Origin: Endomychus coccineus
Lineage: Eukaryota > Arthropoda > Insecta > Coleoptera > Endomychidae
Reading direction: 5' to 3'
Length of the DNA: 64,000 nt
Assembly: GCA_958510875.1 (NCBI GenBank)
Contig: OY294069.1
Span: 2,604,001-2,668,000 of the forward strand
The position numbers and the translations under genes were made by a program. Under the pieces are notes generated by a model. The model saw only the letters and a list, made by a program, of their open reading frames with translations, searched no databases and was not told where the DNA came from. Below are positions 11,265 to 23,859 of the stretch, in pieces (the stretch's first letter is position 1; each line of letters opens with the position of its first letter).

Positions 11265-12210
11265 ACTCAAAATAAATGTCCTTTCATATCAACATTTTTA
11301 CAAAAAAAACGGTTGATGACGAACTCATCGTTTTTTCAATTTTACAGATACTTGTCAAACTTTTCGCTATTTTATGTAATAGCAGTAGGCAAACTATAAT
11401 GTATAACTCACATGGAATGTTCTTTTCGCACTTACCTTACAAACATCATATACTCTTGGAAAATGGATATCATTCGGTGCTCGTTAAACAAAATACAATT
11501 GTTTAATGAGATATTAACTAATATATCTATCATAGAGTTATATATCACAATTACTATCAAAATTAGTAGCATCAGGTGAAAATGTCATGTTGCCAATTAT
11601 TGTTATCGTTATTGTCATATTAGTCAGCTTTGAAATCGGTATCCATTACACACGTTGACATATTAATAACTAACAAGATCACATGATACTTACTTTCCTT
11701 GAACACCTGTAACAACGAGTTGAAACGTCGAAAGTGTATTAATTCTATTTGTCGATTGTCATTCAACTAGCGACTATTTAAAAACAAATAAAACATAGTG
11801 TTGAACTTTAATTTGATACAGGTCGGGAGGTTCATTGTAATCGTCCGAAATACATTTGGCACGGCCTGTTTGCAACAAACGAGCACGATATCTGTTTGTC
11901 AATTCAGTTACTTTAACATACGATGCGGAATATCAAATTAATTTTTTAATTGAGTGCAGTATTTTGAGCGTAAAACGTACAGAATGATCCAAATGCTCGC
12001 CTCAATGTACTATCATTGATATTACTAGGTTCATTTTGACCAGATTGATTTCATATCTCTATAGGTGATTTACTTGAATTCTACCGATATTTCTCAACAT
12101 ATAAACTGCATATAATATATGTAAATTAGCAGTATCAGTACCCCATATAAAATACGATGGTAGGGCCAAAAATACCCGGCCTGACATAGATCCAGATATC
12201 GCAACAGGTT
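11265..12210. other. No gene recognised
   Basis: AT-rich. A 76-codon frame (11276-11506) has no recognisable motif. Positions 11711-11735 hold a weak CTGTAAC...GAAACGTCG string resembling a decayed hammerhead-like core. Confidence 0.35.
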
Positions 12211-12229
12211 AAAATGTTGATAAAACAAC

Positions 12230-12720
12230 AATTGGTTTTCTTAGAACTGTCACTGTTTTCTCAAAATGTTCGAAGTCACGAAAATTCATTATCGAGCTAT
12301 TATCAAATTTATTACTCCTCAACGTTCTGCAGGACAGAACCAAAGCCCTGTGGTTCGCAGAGCAGCATTCCAGGCAGGTACGCATACCAAAATATAGCTC
12401 GTGTTATTTTGTTTTGCTCCACCCTAAGAAAAATCCTTTGGACGCCTATGCCAGTGACTATTACCTGTTTGCGAATTGGAAAAAGGACCTCCAAGAAAGC
12501 CATTCCAGTGATGACGAAGAGCTGTAGTTTGCATGTTTGCCTCATTTTGAAGACAACAAAGGAATGTTTTTGTAGGAGTATTAAATTGTTGCTAAAACGA
12601 TATCATAACTGCATTGTCGTCAGGGGGATTATATCGAAGAACAAAATTCAATTTTGAGTCAAGGCGTTTTTTTCATAGGCAGGCCACGAATTTTTGGGGC
12701 TGCCAGAAATATATGGATAA
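12230..12720 (+). pseudogene. mariner-like transposase C-terminal half
   Basis: Plus-strand frames give LDAYASDYYLFANWKKDL, matching the mariner 'YSPDLAPSDYxLFxxLKKxL' block that carries the third catalytic Asp. SDDEEL and a frame-shifted KLLLKRYHNCIVVRG with DYIEEQ then match the 'RWxKCIxLxGDYxE' end of the protein. Upstream (12310-12410) is probably the preceding catalytic region but is not readable with confidence. At least two frame changes and internal stops. No terminal repeats found. Confidence 0.65.
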
Positions 12721-12829
12721 AATAACAAAATATCTGGAATAGACTTCATTAAAAGCATCTAATAAATAAACATATTTAATTATTTACTAATTTATTTAAT
12801 CTTAAGGGGTGACATATTGAATCTATCTA

Positions 12830-13530
12830 ACAGGAAAGAATTAGGAATGCCCCTGATAGGATAAAAACCGTATATCCTGAAGCACAGGTACTTCAAAAGG
12901 CGCCGGCGCTGAACAGATTCAGGGCATCTCTATGAGCGGCATAATCAGGGAGAAACGAATGATAGTTTGAGATCGAAAATTACTCCGAGGTCTTTACAGG
13001 TTGCTGGCCTCGTTGGTCTTATTTGTGTAAGACATAATGCACTTGTTAACATAAGAGACAGCTTGTACACTGAACATCATACAACCATCATGTCAAAACT
13101 TCTCTGAAGTAGATAACAATCAAATGTGGATTTGATGACAAAGAACATTTTAAAATCAACGGCATATAAAAGACTGAGTACACTTAGACCTATAAAAAAG
13201 CAGTGATCCAAAAATTGATAATTGGGGGACCGAAGGAGCAACATATTCAACCGATCTCTGCTCATTTACCACGACAAATTGCCGCCTATCACTAAGATAT
13301 GAGGCGATGAAAGATAAGAGCTCCACAGAGAAACCAATTCCATCAAGTTTACCTAGCAGAAGTATGTGGTCAAGCCTGTCGAAGGCCTTGGATAGATCGG
13401 CATATATCGACTTGGAAGCCGGAATCCATATTTTCAGCGATGTATTGTGTGACAGATGCCAGGTTGGTGAATGTGCAACGACCCTCTTACAAAACCGTGT
13501 TGTATATCAAGGTGGCGTAAATGGACTTTA
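12830..13530 (-). pseudogene. LINE reverse transcriptase fragment
   Basis: Minus strand, from 13530 downwards: a worn QHGF region, then YADLSKAFDRLDHILLLGKL (motif A with the catalytic Asp), LLSFIASYLSDRRQFVVVN and YVAPSVPQLS (the GVPQGS block, damaged). An unreadable stretch follows where the FADD motif should be. At 12850-13000 comes a DLGVIFDLKLSF thumb block. The order is that of Jockey/CR1-type LINE RT. Frame is broken several times; the YxDD box is not visible. Confidence 0.75.
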
Positions 13531-13534
13531 AAAT

Positions 13535-14295
13535 ATACTCTATCGTACTCTATATAATGAAAATTACATAAAATATTTGCGGATGAATTTATTTTTCACC
13601 TCTCTATTATTCATTTATTTTATCTTAGAAGCGGTTATGTGTAATGGGGTGAAATTGTAAAGTTTTACATCACAGCTGCGAAAGTTATTCATCTCCATTC
13701 AGAATAATCGCGAATTAACTTACATAATGTGTGATAATAATATTTTTCTTTACGGCATCTACATTTCAAGAAAAACAGAATGTGTGAAAAAGTATACAAA
13801 TTAGTCGGACCTGTGCGAATATTTTCTTCATCCGAATATAAAACCGAGATAACAACTACAACGCGAAAACGACCAGAATATTCTTATTAATTTCCACTTA
13901 AACCAGTTGAGTTATTCAGATAATAAACGGTATTATTATGGTCATTAATTTTATTTCTACATGTTCTTAACTCTTGTCTCAATCAACACTCATAATTTTT
14001 CAAGAATGTTTTATCTTTACATAAATCAGATTTACCTTACAATATTCAATTTATTCTGTGGAACTCATTGTGCGATATACAAGCTGGTAATAATAATGGT
14101 AATTTAATAACTGCTGGATATAAATAGCCTTCGTACTTCGTATGTCTACACATTTATATTCTATTTCAAGATTGAACTGGTCTTTAGTTGATGGAAATCC
14201 ACTATATTACAAAAGAACACTGAATAATACACTGTAGTGTTATTTTTTTCTATATTCTGACTACACGAGAGGGAAATCTATAATGTTCGGAGAAC
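13535..14295. other. No gene recognised
   Basis: AT-rich spacer between two minus-strand LINE remnants. No frame or repeat of note. Confidence 0.4.
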
Positions 14296-14299
14296 ATCG

Positions 14300-15470
14300 T
14301 GTCAGATAGCGGTGGAACGTTGAGAGAGAAGATAGGCAATGTTTCTTAAAGGTTTGGAGATTATAGCCATAGAGAAAGACCTAACTAGGTGAAGAGTTTC
14401 GAAACTTCGCTGTGCGATAGAAAAATGCAGTCTGATCTGAAGAAGTTCGGAAGCTCTCAAGCTTGACAATGAAGGGGAGACTAGCTTGAGCTCGTCTAGT
14501 CCGCCTATCTGGACGTGGTAGAACAACATACGAGATTTCTGAGATGAACACCGACCATGGAAATAACTAAAGAAAAGGAAGAAATCTACACCTTTCTACG
14601 ATGCTCTAGAGAGGTCAATGAACTCATCAGTGTGACTCATCAGATTATTAGGAGCTGCTGGGAATAGCAAACCAAGTTTTTGTGAAATAGTTTTCGCAAT
14701 GGACCTCACATGATCGTCCCATGAGAGGGTGCTGTTGGTTGTGATCGCAAGAATCGATATGAAAAACTTCATACGAATAGTTGTACCTGACATCATCATA
14801 TTAGGGATTATAGGATCTGCCTTCCTTGTGAAGACTACTAGATCATCAGATCCCCTTTCAAAATGTTTGCCAGATCTCCATTATTTGCATCAACCTGTCT
14901 CTGTATCGCTCCTCTGACTTCATTGAATTGTATAGGGGCTCTAGACGAGATAGCGGTATGAAGTGTACCATCATCTGCAAACCTGTGGACGGGACAAGTG
15001 GTCACTTCTAACGTTTGTGTGGAACTGAAACAAAGTTGGTGCCAAAACATATCCCTGTGGAACACCAGCGTTGATAGTCATTGTTTCAAAGGATACTCAG
15101 TCAACCACCAGATGAAGTCATCTATCTAAGAGAAAACTCGATAGTGAGCGACGAAGTTGAGGCGGCAAACCATATGACGGAAGGCTCCCGATAAGGCTTT
15201 GCTAACAGACACAGTAAAATGCTTTCGAGATATCAAATGACAGTTAGAGATTTCCCAATATTTTTCAATAGATTTCTGCCATACATGTGTTACGTAAGCG
15301 AGCAGGTCTGCTGTTAATCTCTGCTGACGAAAGTCATATTACCGGTCATTCATTTCAGAGCTCTCTAAGTATTGTATGAATTCGACGTTGATTGCTTTCT
15401 CCATCAGTCTAAAGATCACAGATAATAGTGCAATGGATCTATGCAACAAATTTCGGCTCTCGAGAGTATA
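14300..15470 (-). mobile_element. LINE fragment, RT through C-terminus
   Basis: A continuous but broken minus-strand copy. At 15250-15400: EFIQYLE, DFRQQRLTADLLAYVTHVWQ and a worn SRKHFTVSVSKAL (motif A). At 14985-15000: HRFADDGTLHTA, the RT active-site box with both aspartates intact. At 14640-14780: ITTNSTLSWDDHVRSIAKT and KLGLLF (thumb). At 14300-14500: the same C-terminal end as 10919-11110. About 1.2 kb of an ORF2-type protein is represented, with stops and shifts throughout. Relatives at 6195-6470 (plus) and 31690-31990 (minus). Confidence 0.8.
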
Positions 15471-15474
15471 TTGG

Positions 15475-17335
15475 GCTACGACACTCAATTACACTTTATT
15501 ATTCCCATGTATTTTGTGAATGAGAACTTTTCATTCTTCTTTAAAGAATTAATTAATTTCAATGCTGAATTCTAACGTGAATGAAAGTTTATTGGAATGT
15601 TGTGAACTATTCTCTCAATTGTTATATATTTTATGAACAGCAAAATTTTTCGAATCTGTAATGTTTATGAGAACAGATATAGATCTAACAAGAATATTGT
15701 ATACATTTGAGGACATTACTCTGTGTCTAAGATGATGAGTTCAATATATTTTAGACGTAATAACTTGGGTGTAATTTGAAAGCAATAAAATTAAGTTAAA
15801 GTCACAAAGCTATAATGTTAAGTGGCCTGGGAGGGATACGATTATTAAATAGTCAGTCTGAACAGTAAGTCAGAGAAAGATTACAAACATATGGTAGCCA
15901 AACTTCGCCTCGTAAATCACCGAACCGAATATAAAATAACAATTTTACTCTATATTTTAATATACAAAGTAAATAAATGCAACATTAAAGACTGAGTGTG
16001 TGTTTATTGAGAGAAAGAACTTACATTACGATGGATAAATATTATGACAACGTCTATAAGAGAATCCGTTGTTCTATTAGAAGATAGAACACTATAAAAT
16101 ATTTTTTATTGTCACGCGTTTCGATGAACGCCATATGGCGTGTCATATTTTATAATGGGGTTTGTTCCTAAACTATTGATTATATTTAATGTCACGTTAA
16201 ATTAATTTAATGTTCTCGATGAGCTCGTAAAAGTAAACCGACATATGTCCACTAATTTCGTTTCATAACAATTTTAGAGTTTCTTAAACCTGCACTTTAT
16301 GTCGCTCGAATACACACACATGTGTATATACGAATTGATAAATTAGAAGCAAGCATGATAAATGCATTCAAATTAGCCTAAACTACAATGAGCGCCAAGC
16401 GACTTTACCTTTACGTTGGTAGTTACTTATCCAAAAAAAATGCAGGTACTTAAGAACCCTCGCCAACCTCGAAATCTGAATCTAAATGATGCCAATAGCG
16501 CCATGAGAAGAAGAAGATTTCCTGTTGATAAATTGAAATAGGAAGTTATTCCATGAAGCTTTCAATTCGTCTTTCATTAAGATTTTCGATTCCTTCTAAT
16601 ATATTCAAATTGTGGTCTTCTGTGAGATAAAATGGTTTGCGTTTGAAAAAACATAAATATGGTGCGCCTCCTGTATAGCGCCACTCTGTAAATGATGAAA
16701 ATAATTTCAAATTGTGCAGTTGTCGGTACCTACCGTTGAAAAAAAAAACGCTAGTTAATATTTCGAATAGCAATGTAGTTAAGAAACTCCTTCAAATTTC
16801 AAATTTATATTTTTCCTCCTTACATACTCGATGCATAATATAGTGTGTTCAAGATAAGGATGTCTATCATGGGGTTATCGGAAGCGGTAATCGATATACT
16901 TACTACGATTTAAAAAAAACAGGCTCCGTTCCTCGTTGTTTGCTATGAGGAATTTTTGGAGGAAACGTCACAGTCATTGATCAAAGTGCCATTGATGTTT
17001 TCTTCGACATCGATTTGGAGGTTCTATTCTCCCCCCGTGATACATATTTGATTCTATCATTCTGAAAATCCTTCCATTATCAAATCTGTTCATACTTTCA
17101 TTATAAACATTGTCCCTTCAACTCAATGAAAATCAATTTGCTCCAGTATCCGACTACCATGCTAGATGTAAACATCTGCTATTTGCTCAATGGAATAGAA
17201 ATTGGAAAAATGTTCAAAGAAAAAACAACTGTTGCATTGTTTACAAATTCCCTCTATACCTTGGTTGGATGATTGGTAGTATGTATCCAGAGATTTCATT
17301 CGAAATGTATGTCGCCTTCGATCAAGCCATACTTT
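15475..17335. other. No gene recognised
   Basis: AT-rich. Two 75-codon frames (16546-16773 minus, 17110-17337 plus) lack motifs. The one notable structure is the palindromic stem-loop at 16111-16146, listed separately. Confidence 0.4.
16111..16146 (-). ncRNA. Possible hammerhead-like relic with palindromic helix II
   Basis: The minus strand reads GACACGCCATATGGCGTTCATC then GAAACGCGTGAC. The 14-bp ACGCCATATGGCGT is a perfect palindrome and would form helix II. GAAACG and a following GTGAC fit the pattern of the other motifs, but the CTGANGA core upstream is gone. Low-confidence relic. Confidence 0.25.
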
Positions 17336-17339
17336 GACT

Positions 17340-17870
17340 CCATCTTACAAGGGAAGGTGAAAAGTTCCTGAAAAATGAAACCAGAATTGATTTATTTCGT
17401 CAAGACTTAATTTATTTCCCAAACATAATCTCTTTGTAGCCCGATACACTTCGTCCAACGTTTTTCGATCCCTTCCAAATAATACGATTTCGGCAATTCT
17501 TCAAAATAGGCGCTTGTTTCAGCGATGACCTCATCGTTGGAGCCAAATCTCTTTCCGCCAAGTCATTCCTTCAAGTTTGCCCTTTTCAAGGTGATCGATA
17601 TAGACGATACCGTGTGGATCCAAAAAAACTGTCGCCATGTCTTTGTTGGCCGATAAAACCACCTTGGCCTTTGTATCACAACGAAATCAGTAAACCACTT
17701 GTGAATCGTTCGAACCGATGGTGCAAGTCCCCATAATGTTTAACAAGTGATGCTTTGGCTTGCGTAATGTTTGTTCCACGCAAGAAATAATGTTAAATCA
17801 AGACAAAAAATTTATTTTTTCCCGTTTACAAAAATCTTCAAGGCTGCTTGCTTTCGATGGGTGTCAAAAC
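17340..17870 (-). pseudogene. mariner transposase relic with internal deletion
   Basis: On the minus strand, 17580-17680 gives AKVVLSANKDMATVFLDPHG, then IDHLEKGK: the first catalytic block of mariner transposases. It is followed without the expected middle region by FGSNDEVIAETSAYFEELPK, then LEGIEKRWTKCIGLQRDYVW at 17410-17555, the C-terminal block. The second and third catalytic regions are deleted, and stops are present. The element sits directly beside the (AC) microsatellite. TIRs not identified. Confidence 0.8.
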
Positions 17871-17906
17871 AGAACTGAATGACCTTTTAGTCTGAAAAAC
17901 TCAAGA

Positions 17907-18022
<116 letters not shown>

Positions 18023-18317
18023 ATATGGAAGTATAATATTTTCAATAACATTTTTGATTTTCAAGTAATTTTTAGTGTTAGTTACAAAGCAACTTTTTAT
18101 AAGCTTGCTCAAGGTGACGTCGGTTGCAATATCCGACGTTTAGTTTCCGATCAACCGTTATCAATTTTTTTTTTTAGTACGACTCATTATACATTTTTGG
18201 GGTATTTTTCATTTTCATCGATGTATCACATGTAATTTGTTCGATCCGTTTCAGATCAATTTCAAGATTTTATGAAAAAAAATTAAGTTACGAGCCTGTA
18301 TTAGAGAATAATTCTTG

Positions 18318-18420
18318 ACTTCCGGATGAATTCCGAAATGCCGATACCGACGTTTCGTCAATCATCACAGATTGCATCGTCAGGGAAGAAGGCTTGAGGC
18401 TTGAACTGAAATTGAAGGAC
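18318..18420 (-). repeat. Dispersed repeat, copy 1, with hammerhead-like motif (family D)
   Basis: Shares cttccggatg, ccgacgtttcg and ggcttgaggcttgaactga, in that order and spacing, with 50085-50185. The minus strand contains CTGACGA (core, from 18383), a stem CAATC/GATTG, and GAAACGTCGG. The ACGT after GAAA is self-complementary. Probably a PLE terminal-repeat tail, but no coding part is attached here. Confidence 0.5.
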
Positions 18421-18424
18421 TTCA

Positions 18425-20260
18425 AAGGATCTAAGAGCGTTCATAGAAATATCTAACACGTTGATACAGTTTTCGAGTGTGCTATATAGGAAGTTTACGT
18501 TTTGATACTAATGCATTTGCATTAAGTAATAGCATATCTCCTATCCATTACTAGATATAGAAGACCCTCTTGTGGCGCGATAGCATCTACAAACTGTTCT
18601 AAATATGCCGGCAGTTTATTACCTTGATATTATCTGATATTCAGTTCAGCGTGGGTTATTTTTGACATGGGATAAATCTTTTTCTCTCTAATTAATGGTA
18701 TTCCGAGATACACTAACTCGTCCTCATAACTAAACTACTATTTTTGCATTCCACGCGTATTAATGAATTTGAAAAATCCACCAATTAAAATCACTACGAT
18801 AGTTTAGGCGATCAGTCATTCTGATTTGAAACATAGCTCTTCGGCATAAATTAAAAACTTCGGTAAGGTTATCACTTTAATTTTCCCTTACATCAAACAT
18901 CAATTTCAATGTCCTTCAACTACTGCCGATCATGCAGTACGATGAACATCGCTAAACCTGCACGAGGACGTATCATCTACGTATCATATTATTGTAGTAC
19001 AAAATCCGAATTAAAAAGAGTTACGTTAAGCATGCAAGAGATCGCAAGAGATTCTTGTCAGTTTTGACGTGGCTTTTGTATAAGTGTTTGAACCCTTTTT
19101 AGGGAGAGTCGAGCGAGAAAGAGTTTTCCTTTGACAGTAAACAGCAACGCTCTGTGCTTCGGTGAATAATTGAACGAAATATCCAGATGTCAATTTGTAC
19201 TATCATGTCTCTGCAATGCTCTCGGAAATATAACATCATTAAATTGTTCTTGACATCAGATCTCGTTTTGCTAAACGTCAACAGATGCTCAGTTAGTCTT
19301 TAAATGAGCTCCCCGATTATCAATTATGCATGGTTTGCATAGTCGGAAGTTCTAAACTCATCGGGATTTTACTTGAAACCCCAGCTTTTTTGTCTCGACA
19401 CACTTACGATGCTGGAGCCCCTCTGTTTTATTAATCTTAACGGTTTAACTTGTTTCAATCCAATCAATATTTAAATACCCAACTATTATACTTGAAGCAA
19501 CAAATAGCAAAGATTGTTCTAAACGCCAGCATCAGTAATCGAGAAATACGTAATATTATAACACATAGAAGACATTTCATAACATTTCAAACATCAACAG
19601 GTTATTGTTACATGTATTCTCTTGCGATTTAGACTGCATCGTTATGTAGTCACTGCAGATATTGCCAAAATTTATAAATATTTTGGTGAGAAGACAAACT
19701 GGCTCGAAGGACCAATGTTCCGTACTCACTAGGGAATAAGGAGATTTCGGAGGACTAGTGTAATTTTGATCGAGGTAACACAAATTCCTCATGTCAAATC
19801 AATATTACTATCAACAAATTTATAACAACAATGCTGAACAGAACGGCAGTTCTTAAACTATTTACTATAGTTAGAAATGTCGTACCGAATATATAAATGT
19901 GACTGTGTTGCTGCGTATGCTGCCTACTAGAGACTAGCGGCTGGGGTAGTTTTCCCCACCATTTCTAGCATCATATCTTAAGCCTTAAGTACGCTCGTAC
20001 TTAACATTATATGTAAAGTTCTTTTCCACTTTGACGATAGAACATTGAAAACTTTTAATTGAATTCGCATCTAAATTTCTTCACGAATGTTCCTTCTATT
20101 GCAATAAATAATCCAAGGATTCAGTCGACCATTTTCTTCCCTCGAGTAATTTAAGATATTTATAATCATTTTTTCATTATTATTCTGAAAATTCTAGTCG
20201 TCTCACCGTTTTTCCTAATAACTAAACAGCGACTGTTAAATTTAGAAGAACGATAAGACA
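18425..20260. other. No gene recognised
   Basis: AT-rich; 60-71 codon frames at 19099-19281, 19450-19632 and 19577-19792 show no motifs. Confidence 0.4.
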
Positions 20261-20261
20261 T

Positions 20262-20735
20262 CAGTTTTCCATAGCCTCATGAAATTTGGGAAAATGATAA
20301 AATTTCGAAATGTTCATGTAACAGGTTTTTGTTATATGCTAAGTTCTTTTTCACTATGACAAAAGAACTTGAAGAACATTGAGAGTGTATTATGACGCAG
20401 TTACATCGGGATCGATGAGACCGAACAAATTCACTATTTTTCCATTACCCCTTATGAAATTTGAGAAAATGCGAAAGTTCCCGAAGGTTCATGTAACTGA
20501 TGGAACTTGTTCTATCTGATCTCAGAAGGTTGTGGATACCAATTTAGGGTGTATTAATCCATGTTAAATGTGATTTTATAGGGTATTTATCTAAGGGATC
20601 GCGAAAATTCAGGGTTTCGGAACGCTGCAACATGTTTCCTCAGCGTCTGAGGTGAAAACTAATGGTAGAATTGAACTTCTCATCCATGAGAGTGCATTAT
20701 GACGCCGTTTTGCTGCCTTAACGTCTGAGGTGAAA
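20262..20735. repeat. Degenerate tandem duplication, about 175-bp period
   Basis: The block around 20262-20430 (ending cctcatgaaatttggg..., gttcatgtaac, gtgtattatgacgc) recurs at about 20437-20600 (ccttatgaaatttgag, gttcatgtaac, gtgtattaatcc). Part appears a third time (gtgcattatgacgccgtt at 20692). A separate short duplication, gtctgaggtgaaaac, occurs at 20646 and 20725. Unclassified. Confidence 0.5.
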
Positions 20736-20739
20736 ACAA

Positions 20740-21480
20740 ACTCAATATACCGTGTGTGGTTTTTGATATTATCGTGCGCTACTAGATTTATAAGACCCGG
20801 TAGGAATTCTCTGGCGTCTCGAAGTTGCAGTAATTGAATTGTGTGTTTAATCTGTTTCTACCTAGGTAGAGAGAGCTCCTACTTGTATAAAATCGCAAAT
20901 TCGTGAGACTTGAGTATCGGTAAAGCGCATGTGAACCGCCGATCACTCCATACGTAATGGACTTCGTGCCTATTCATTGATTACATCACACTGTCATGTG
21001 TTTTTATTTATGACACACTCGCGTACAATCAACTCTACTCTGCATAGGGAAACAAACAGAACAGTGTTTATTTTCGTATTCCACTTTCTAATGATATCTA
21101 GAATGTTACGCTCTATTCGATTTTCGCGTGGCTAATGCTGTTGTTGTGGAAGATCTTGAACAATACGTCGAGAGCCAAATTTCAATATGGTGATATCCCA
21201 GATTATAAAATAAACACAAAAGTTTGTTCCAAGACTAAAAAAAAAGGGAAACAGGTCATGAGAAAAAATGTATGGAATAATGATCGAAGTCCTTCCTTGT
21301 TTACAGCACCTGTAACAAAAAACAGGTATCTTATAGCATTTAAAGTAACAGGCGTCTTTTATTTTACATATGTTGACATTTTGTCACCACATATTTCGTC
21401 ATCAACAGGACAATGTAAATTTAGGACATCTTTCGTAAAAGAATAGAGTAAAGGCATTAAAGAAAAATAACGGAATTTGC
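20740..21480. other. No gene recognised; one 103-codon frame
   Basis: The frame at 21135-21446 (plus) begins MLLLWKILNN and includes a basic run KTKKKGKQ. I recognise no family. It overlaps the relic repeat at 21481-21523, and a short minus-strand frame crosses the same area. It could be chance or transposon debris. Confidence 0.3.
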
Positions 21481-21523
21481 AATACCAGATTTCCAACGTT
21501 TCACAAGGTATCTTCAGGTATTT
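21481..21523 (-). ncRNA. Hammerhead-like motif relic (family F)
   Basis: Minus strand: AATACC, core CTGAAGA, a two-pair AC..GT stem with CTT loop, then GAAACGTTGG, with GGTATT downstream able to pair with the leading AATACC. It keeps all core residues but has a very short helix II. Context is unclear; no PLE coding piece within 1 kb. Confidence 0.35.
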
Positions 21524-21791
21524 CCACTTTCGAAAGCATTCTTTCATTTACATAAAAGTCCTATAATAGTGTTGAAAGAATGACTTTCGATATTGAAAGT
21601 GACGATTTAAAGCTACCTACATCGAACTCATCTTCGCTTCGGTCTTGAACGCTAGCAGCAAAAGGCAATTCTTCATAGAAAGATTGAAATTCCTCCAAGA
21701 TAAACAGTTTTGATTCTTGGAGTTGGTCATACTTCTTTTTTGGTAGCAGTATCAAGTTAGCGTAGATTCGATCTGAACTAATATTGGGATT

Positions 21792-22470
21792 TCATATCAC
21801 ATAAGCACCCAAAATGACAAAATGGGTTACTGGCGCATTATATGCCGTTTCACTAATTCCTTCTGTACTGTATTTCTTGGACTGGCCTGGTGGGAAATGA
21901 GCAAATTTTTCGATAGTATGGTCGTAAAAAGTTGTCCATGCATGAAAGAATTCCTCCGAGTGGTTATTTGAGCAATATGGAAATTTTATTGATTGAGTGT
22001 TGTTGCTGTTCAATTTCAGATTATTTATAGGACACCAATTTTCGAATTTATCTATCTTATCATTTGAGGTAATGTACATCTCAATTTCAGAGTTCTCTCG
22101 TGTGACAGAAGATACGTCATCTGCAAACCTGATGATAGATTCCTTTATACATACTGGTAGATTGTTTGTATATACAATGTATGGAAGTGGACCTAAGACT
22201 GAGCCTTACAGAACTCCTGTACATGTACACTGTATACATGTTGACGATTTGATTTGTTGGCCGTAAATATCATATTCTACTACACACTAACTTCTATTTG
22301 GAAGATACGATTCGACAATGTGAGTGCTATGCCTCTAATACCCATCTGTTCTAATTTCATCAACATTATTCTATGATCAACGCTATCGAAAGCTTTCGAC
22401 AAATCTAGTCACATCAGTTCTTCGTTCTTTTAAACAAGCACAGATTTATTTGTCAGGTGTGGACCAATTT
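21792..22470 (-). pseudogene. LINE reverse transcriptase fragment
   Basis: Minus strand, from 22440 down: FVESFR-type and, in another frame, [19 protein letters not shown] (motif A), then a worn middle with QEFCKAQS-like remains of GVPQGS. Next is IIRFADDVSSVTRE (active-site FADD intact, about 22090-22135), then KFENWCPINNLKLN and TQSIKF (the 'W...N.LxLN..KT' block). Frame breaks occur between each block. CR1/Jockey-type layout. This element ends near 21790; the next minus frame (21561-21755, acidic, FDVGSFKSS) does not look LINE-derived and I cannot name it. Confidence 0.75.
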
Positions 22471-22474
22471 TCCA

Positions 22475-23455
22475 CATTACAAACTAAAAGGGCTAAAGCG
22501 TGAGAAAGATGTAAGACTAACGTTGATCTAGGTACTGTAATCGTTATGAAACTATGCTACAGTGTTGTGAACTATTGCTCAGGATATTACAAGTTTTCAA
22601 TATACGCTAAAGCGTACGTAGTTGAAGGTAATAAGGCGTTTGCGTTTAGGAGGATCCGTGACAAAAACAGAATACGTCTCGCCATTTGCATATAGATGGA
22701 AGGAACAATGGTGTAATAACCAGCGGAAAGGTAGAGATCAAAATCAATCGGACAGTCGATGAGCCGAGCGAGCGAGATGGGACCAGCAGCAGAAAAGCCA
22801 CAACACAACGTACACTGACGTGCGTATTCCAGATTTAAGACCTATCCAGATGGTTTAAAACGTTACTAATTGGACATACGTCAGTTCTATGGCTGCCATC
22901 TGATTTTTTAGGTCTTCCATTCTGATTTGATATATTATATCAAATAAAATAATACTGCATTTCTTTGTTTTCGAAAAACTCATCTGGATAACGTTTAATT
23001 GGTTTTAATGACCAGCTGGAATTTTACTGGGAAACCTTTGTGTGGCGCAGTGTTCCCCAGAACTGACAGATATTCTATCCGTTAAATCCTATTACCACCC
23101 ACACCACGGTTAAAATTATAATATTGTAAGTCCCAGACTTCAAGGAAATTTGCTTTTAATATACAATAAATACACGAGTTAATTCAATAATATTTCATTA
23201 TACCAATATGCACCAGTGAAACTCAAATAACAGAAGGATGTGTTGGAAAGAAGCTGTTGCGTGTTGGTCGTTTTCGCAGCAAAACGTTTTGGTAATTTGA
23301 AGACTTTAGTTGATATTCAATCGGCCTTGACAGTCCAAAGAATGAATGAAGTTTCTTCTGACATCATTGAAAGTTATATACTGGAAGTACAGCCAGCGAA
23401 TTCAACTTCGCGCGTAACTCCTTTGCCCTAAATTAGACGATACATTCTCGCTTGG
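22475..23455. other. No gene recognised
   Basis: A 73-codon minus frame (22587-22808) and a 63-codon plus frame (23240-23431; DIQSALTVQRMNEVSSDIIESY) lack recognisable domains. The latter lies just upstream of a dispersed repeat (23462-23580), so it may be the end of an unknown element's coding part. Confidence 0.3.
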
Positions 23456-23461
23456 TTGCAA

Positions 23462-23580
23462 CAATTTCAGATGTACACTTTTGTCCGAGGGTTGTATAGG
23501 TAAAGAAATATTGGATTTGACCATAATTTTGAGAATCTCAAGTGATGCGATAAAAGTAAGAGAAAATATGATGTTATCTC
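23462..23580 (+). repeat. Dispersed repeat, copy 1 (second copy 37250-37370)
   Basis: About 115 bp aligned by eye with 37250-37370: atttca, tacactttygt, cgagggttgta, agaaata.tggattt and aatctcaag occur in the same order. Unknown family; upstream sequences do not obviously match. Confidence 0.6.
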
Positions 23581-23859
23581 CAAGCTTATTTTTGGATGCT
23601 ACGTATATTATAGTGCAGATAAAATCTCTAAAATCAGAAGCGGACGAAACTGTATATAGTTAGATAGAGAGCTTCATAGAACGAATCTATATTTGCCCAC
23701 TACGCCATAAGATGAGTGTCATCATGTTATTGTCATTCTCGAATTCAACGAAAATTATCAAAGGCATAACGAAAACAACTGGCATCGTCCAAAACTAACT
23801 GGCATCACTGAATGTAAAAGAGAATGATGAACGGTAATGCTCGCCAGAATCGCATTTAG

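Noticed and set aside
11711..11735. CTGTAAC...GAAACGTCG as another hammerhead-like core
   Set aside because: Core lacks CTGANGA and no helix II pairs; kept only as a possible relic.
12312..12545. Minus-strand frame opposite the mariner remnant
   Set aside because: Shadow of the plus-strand transposase sequence.
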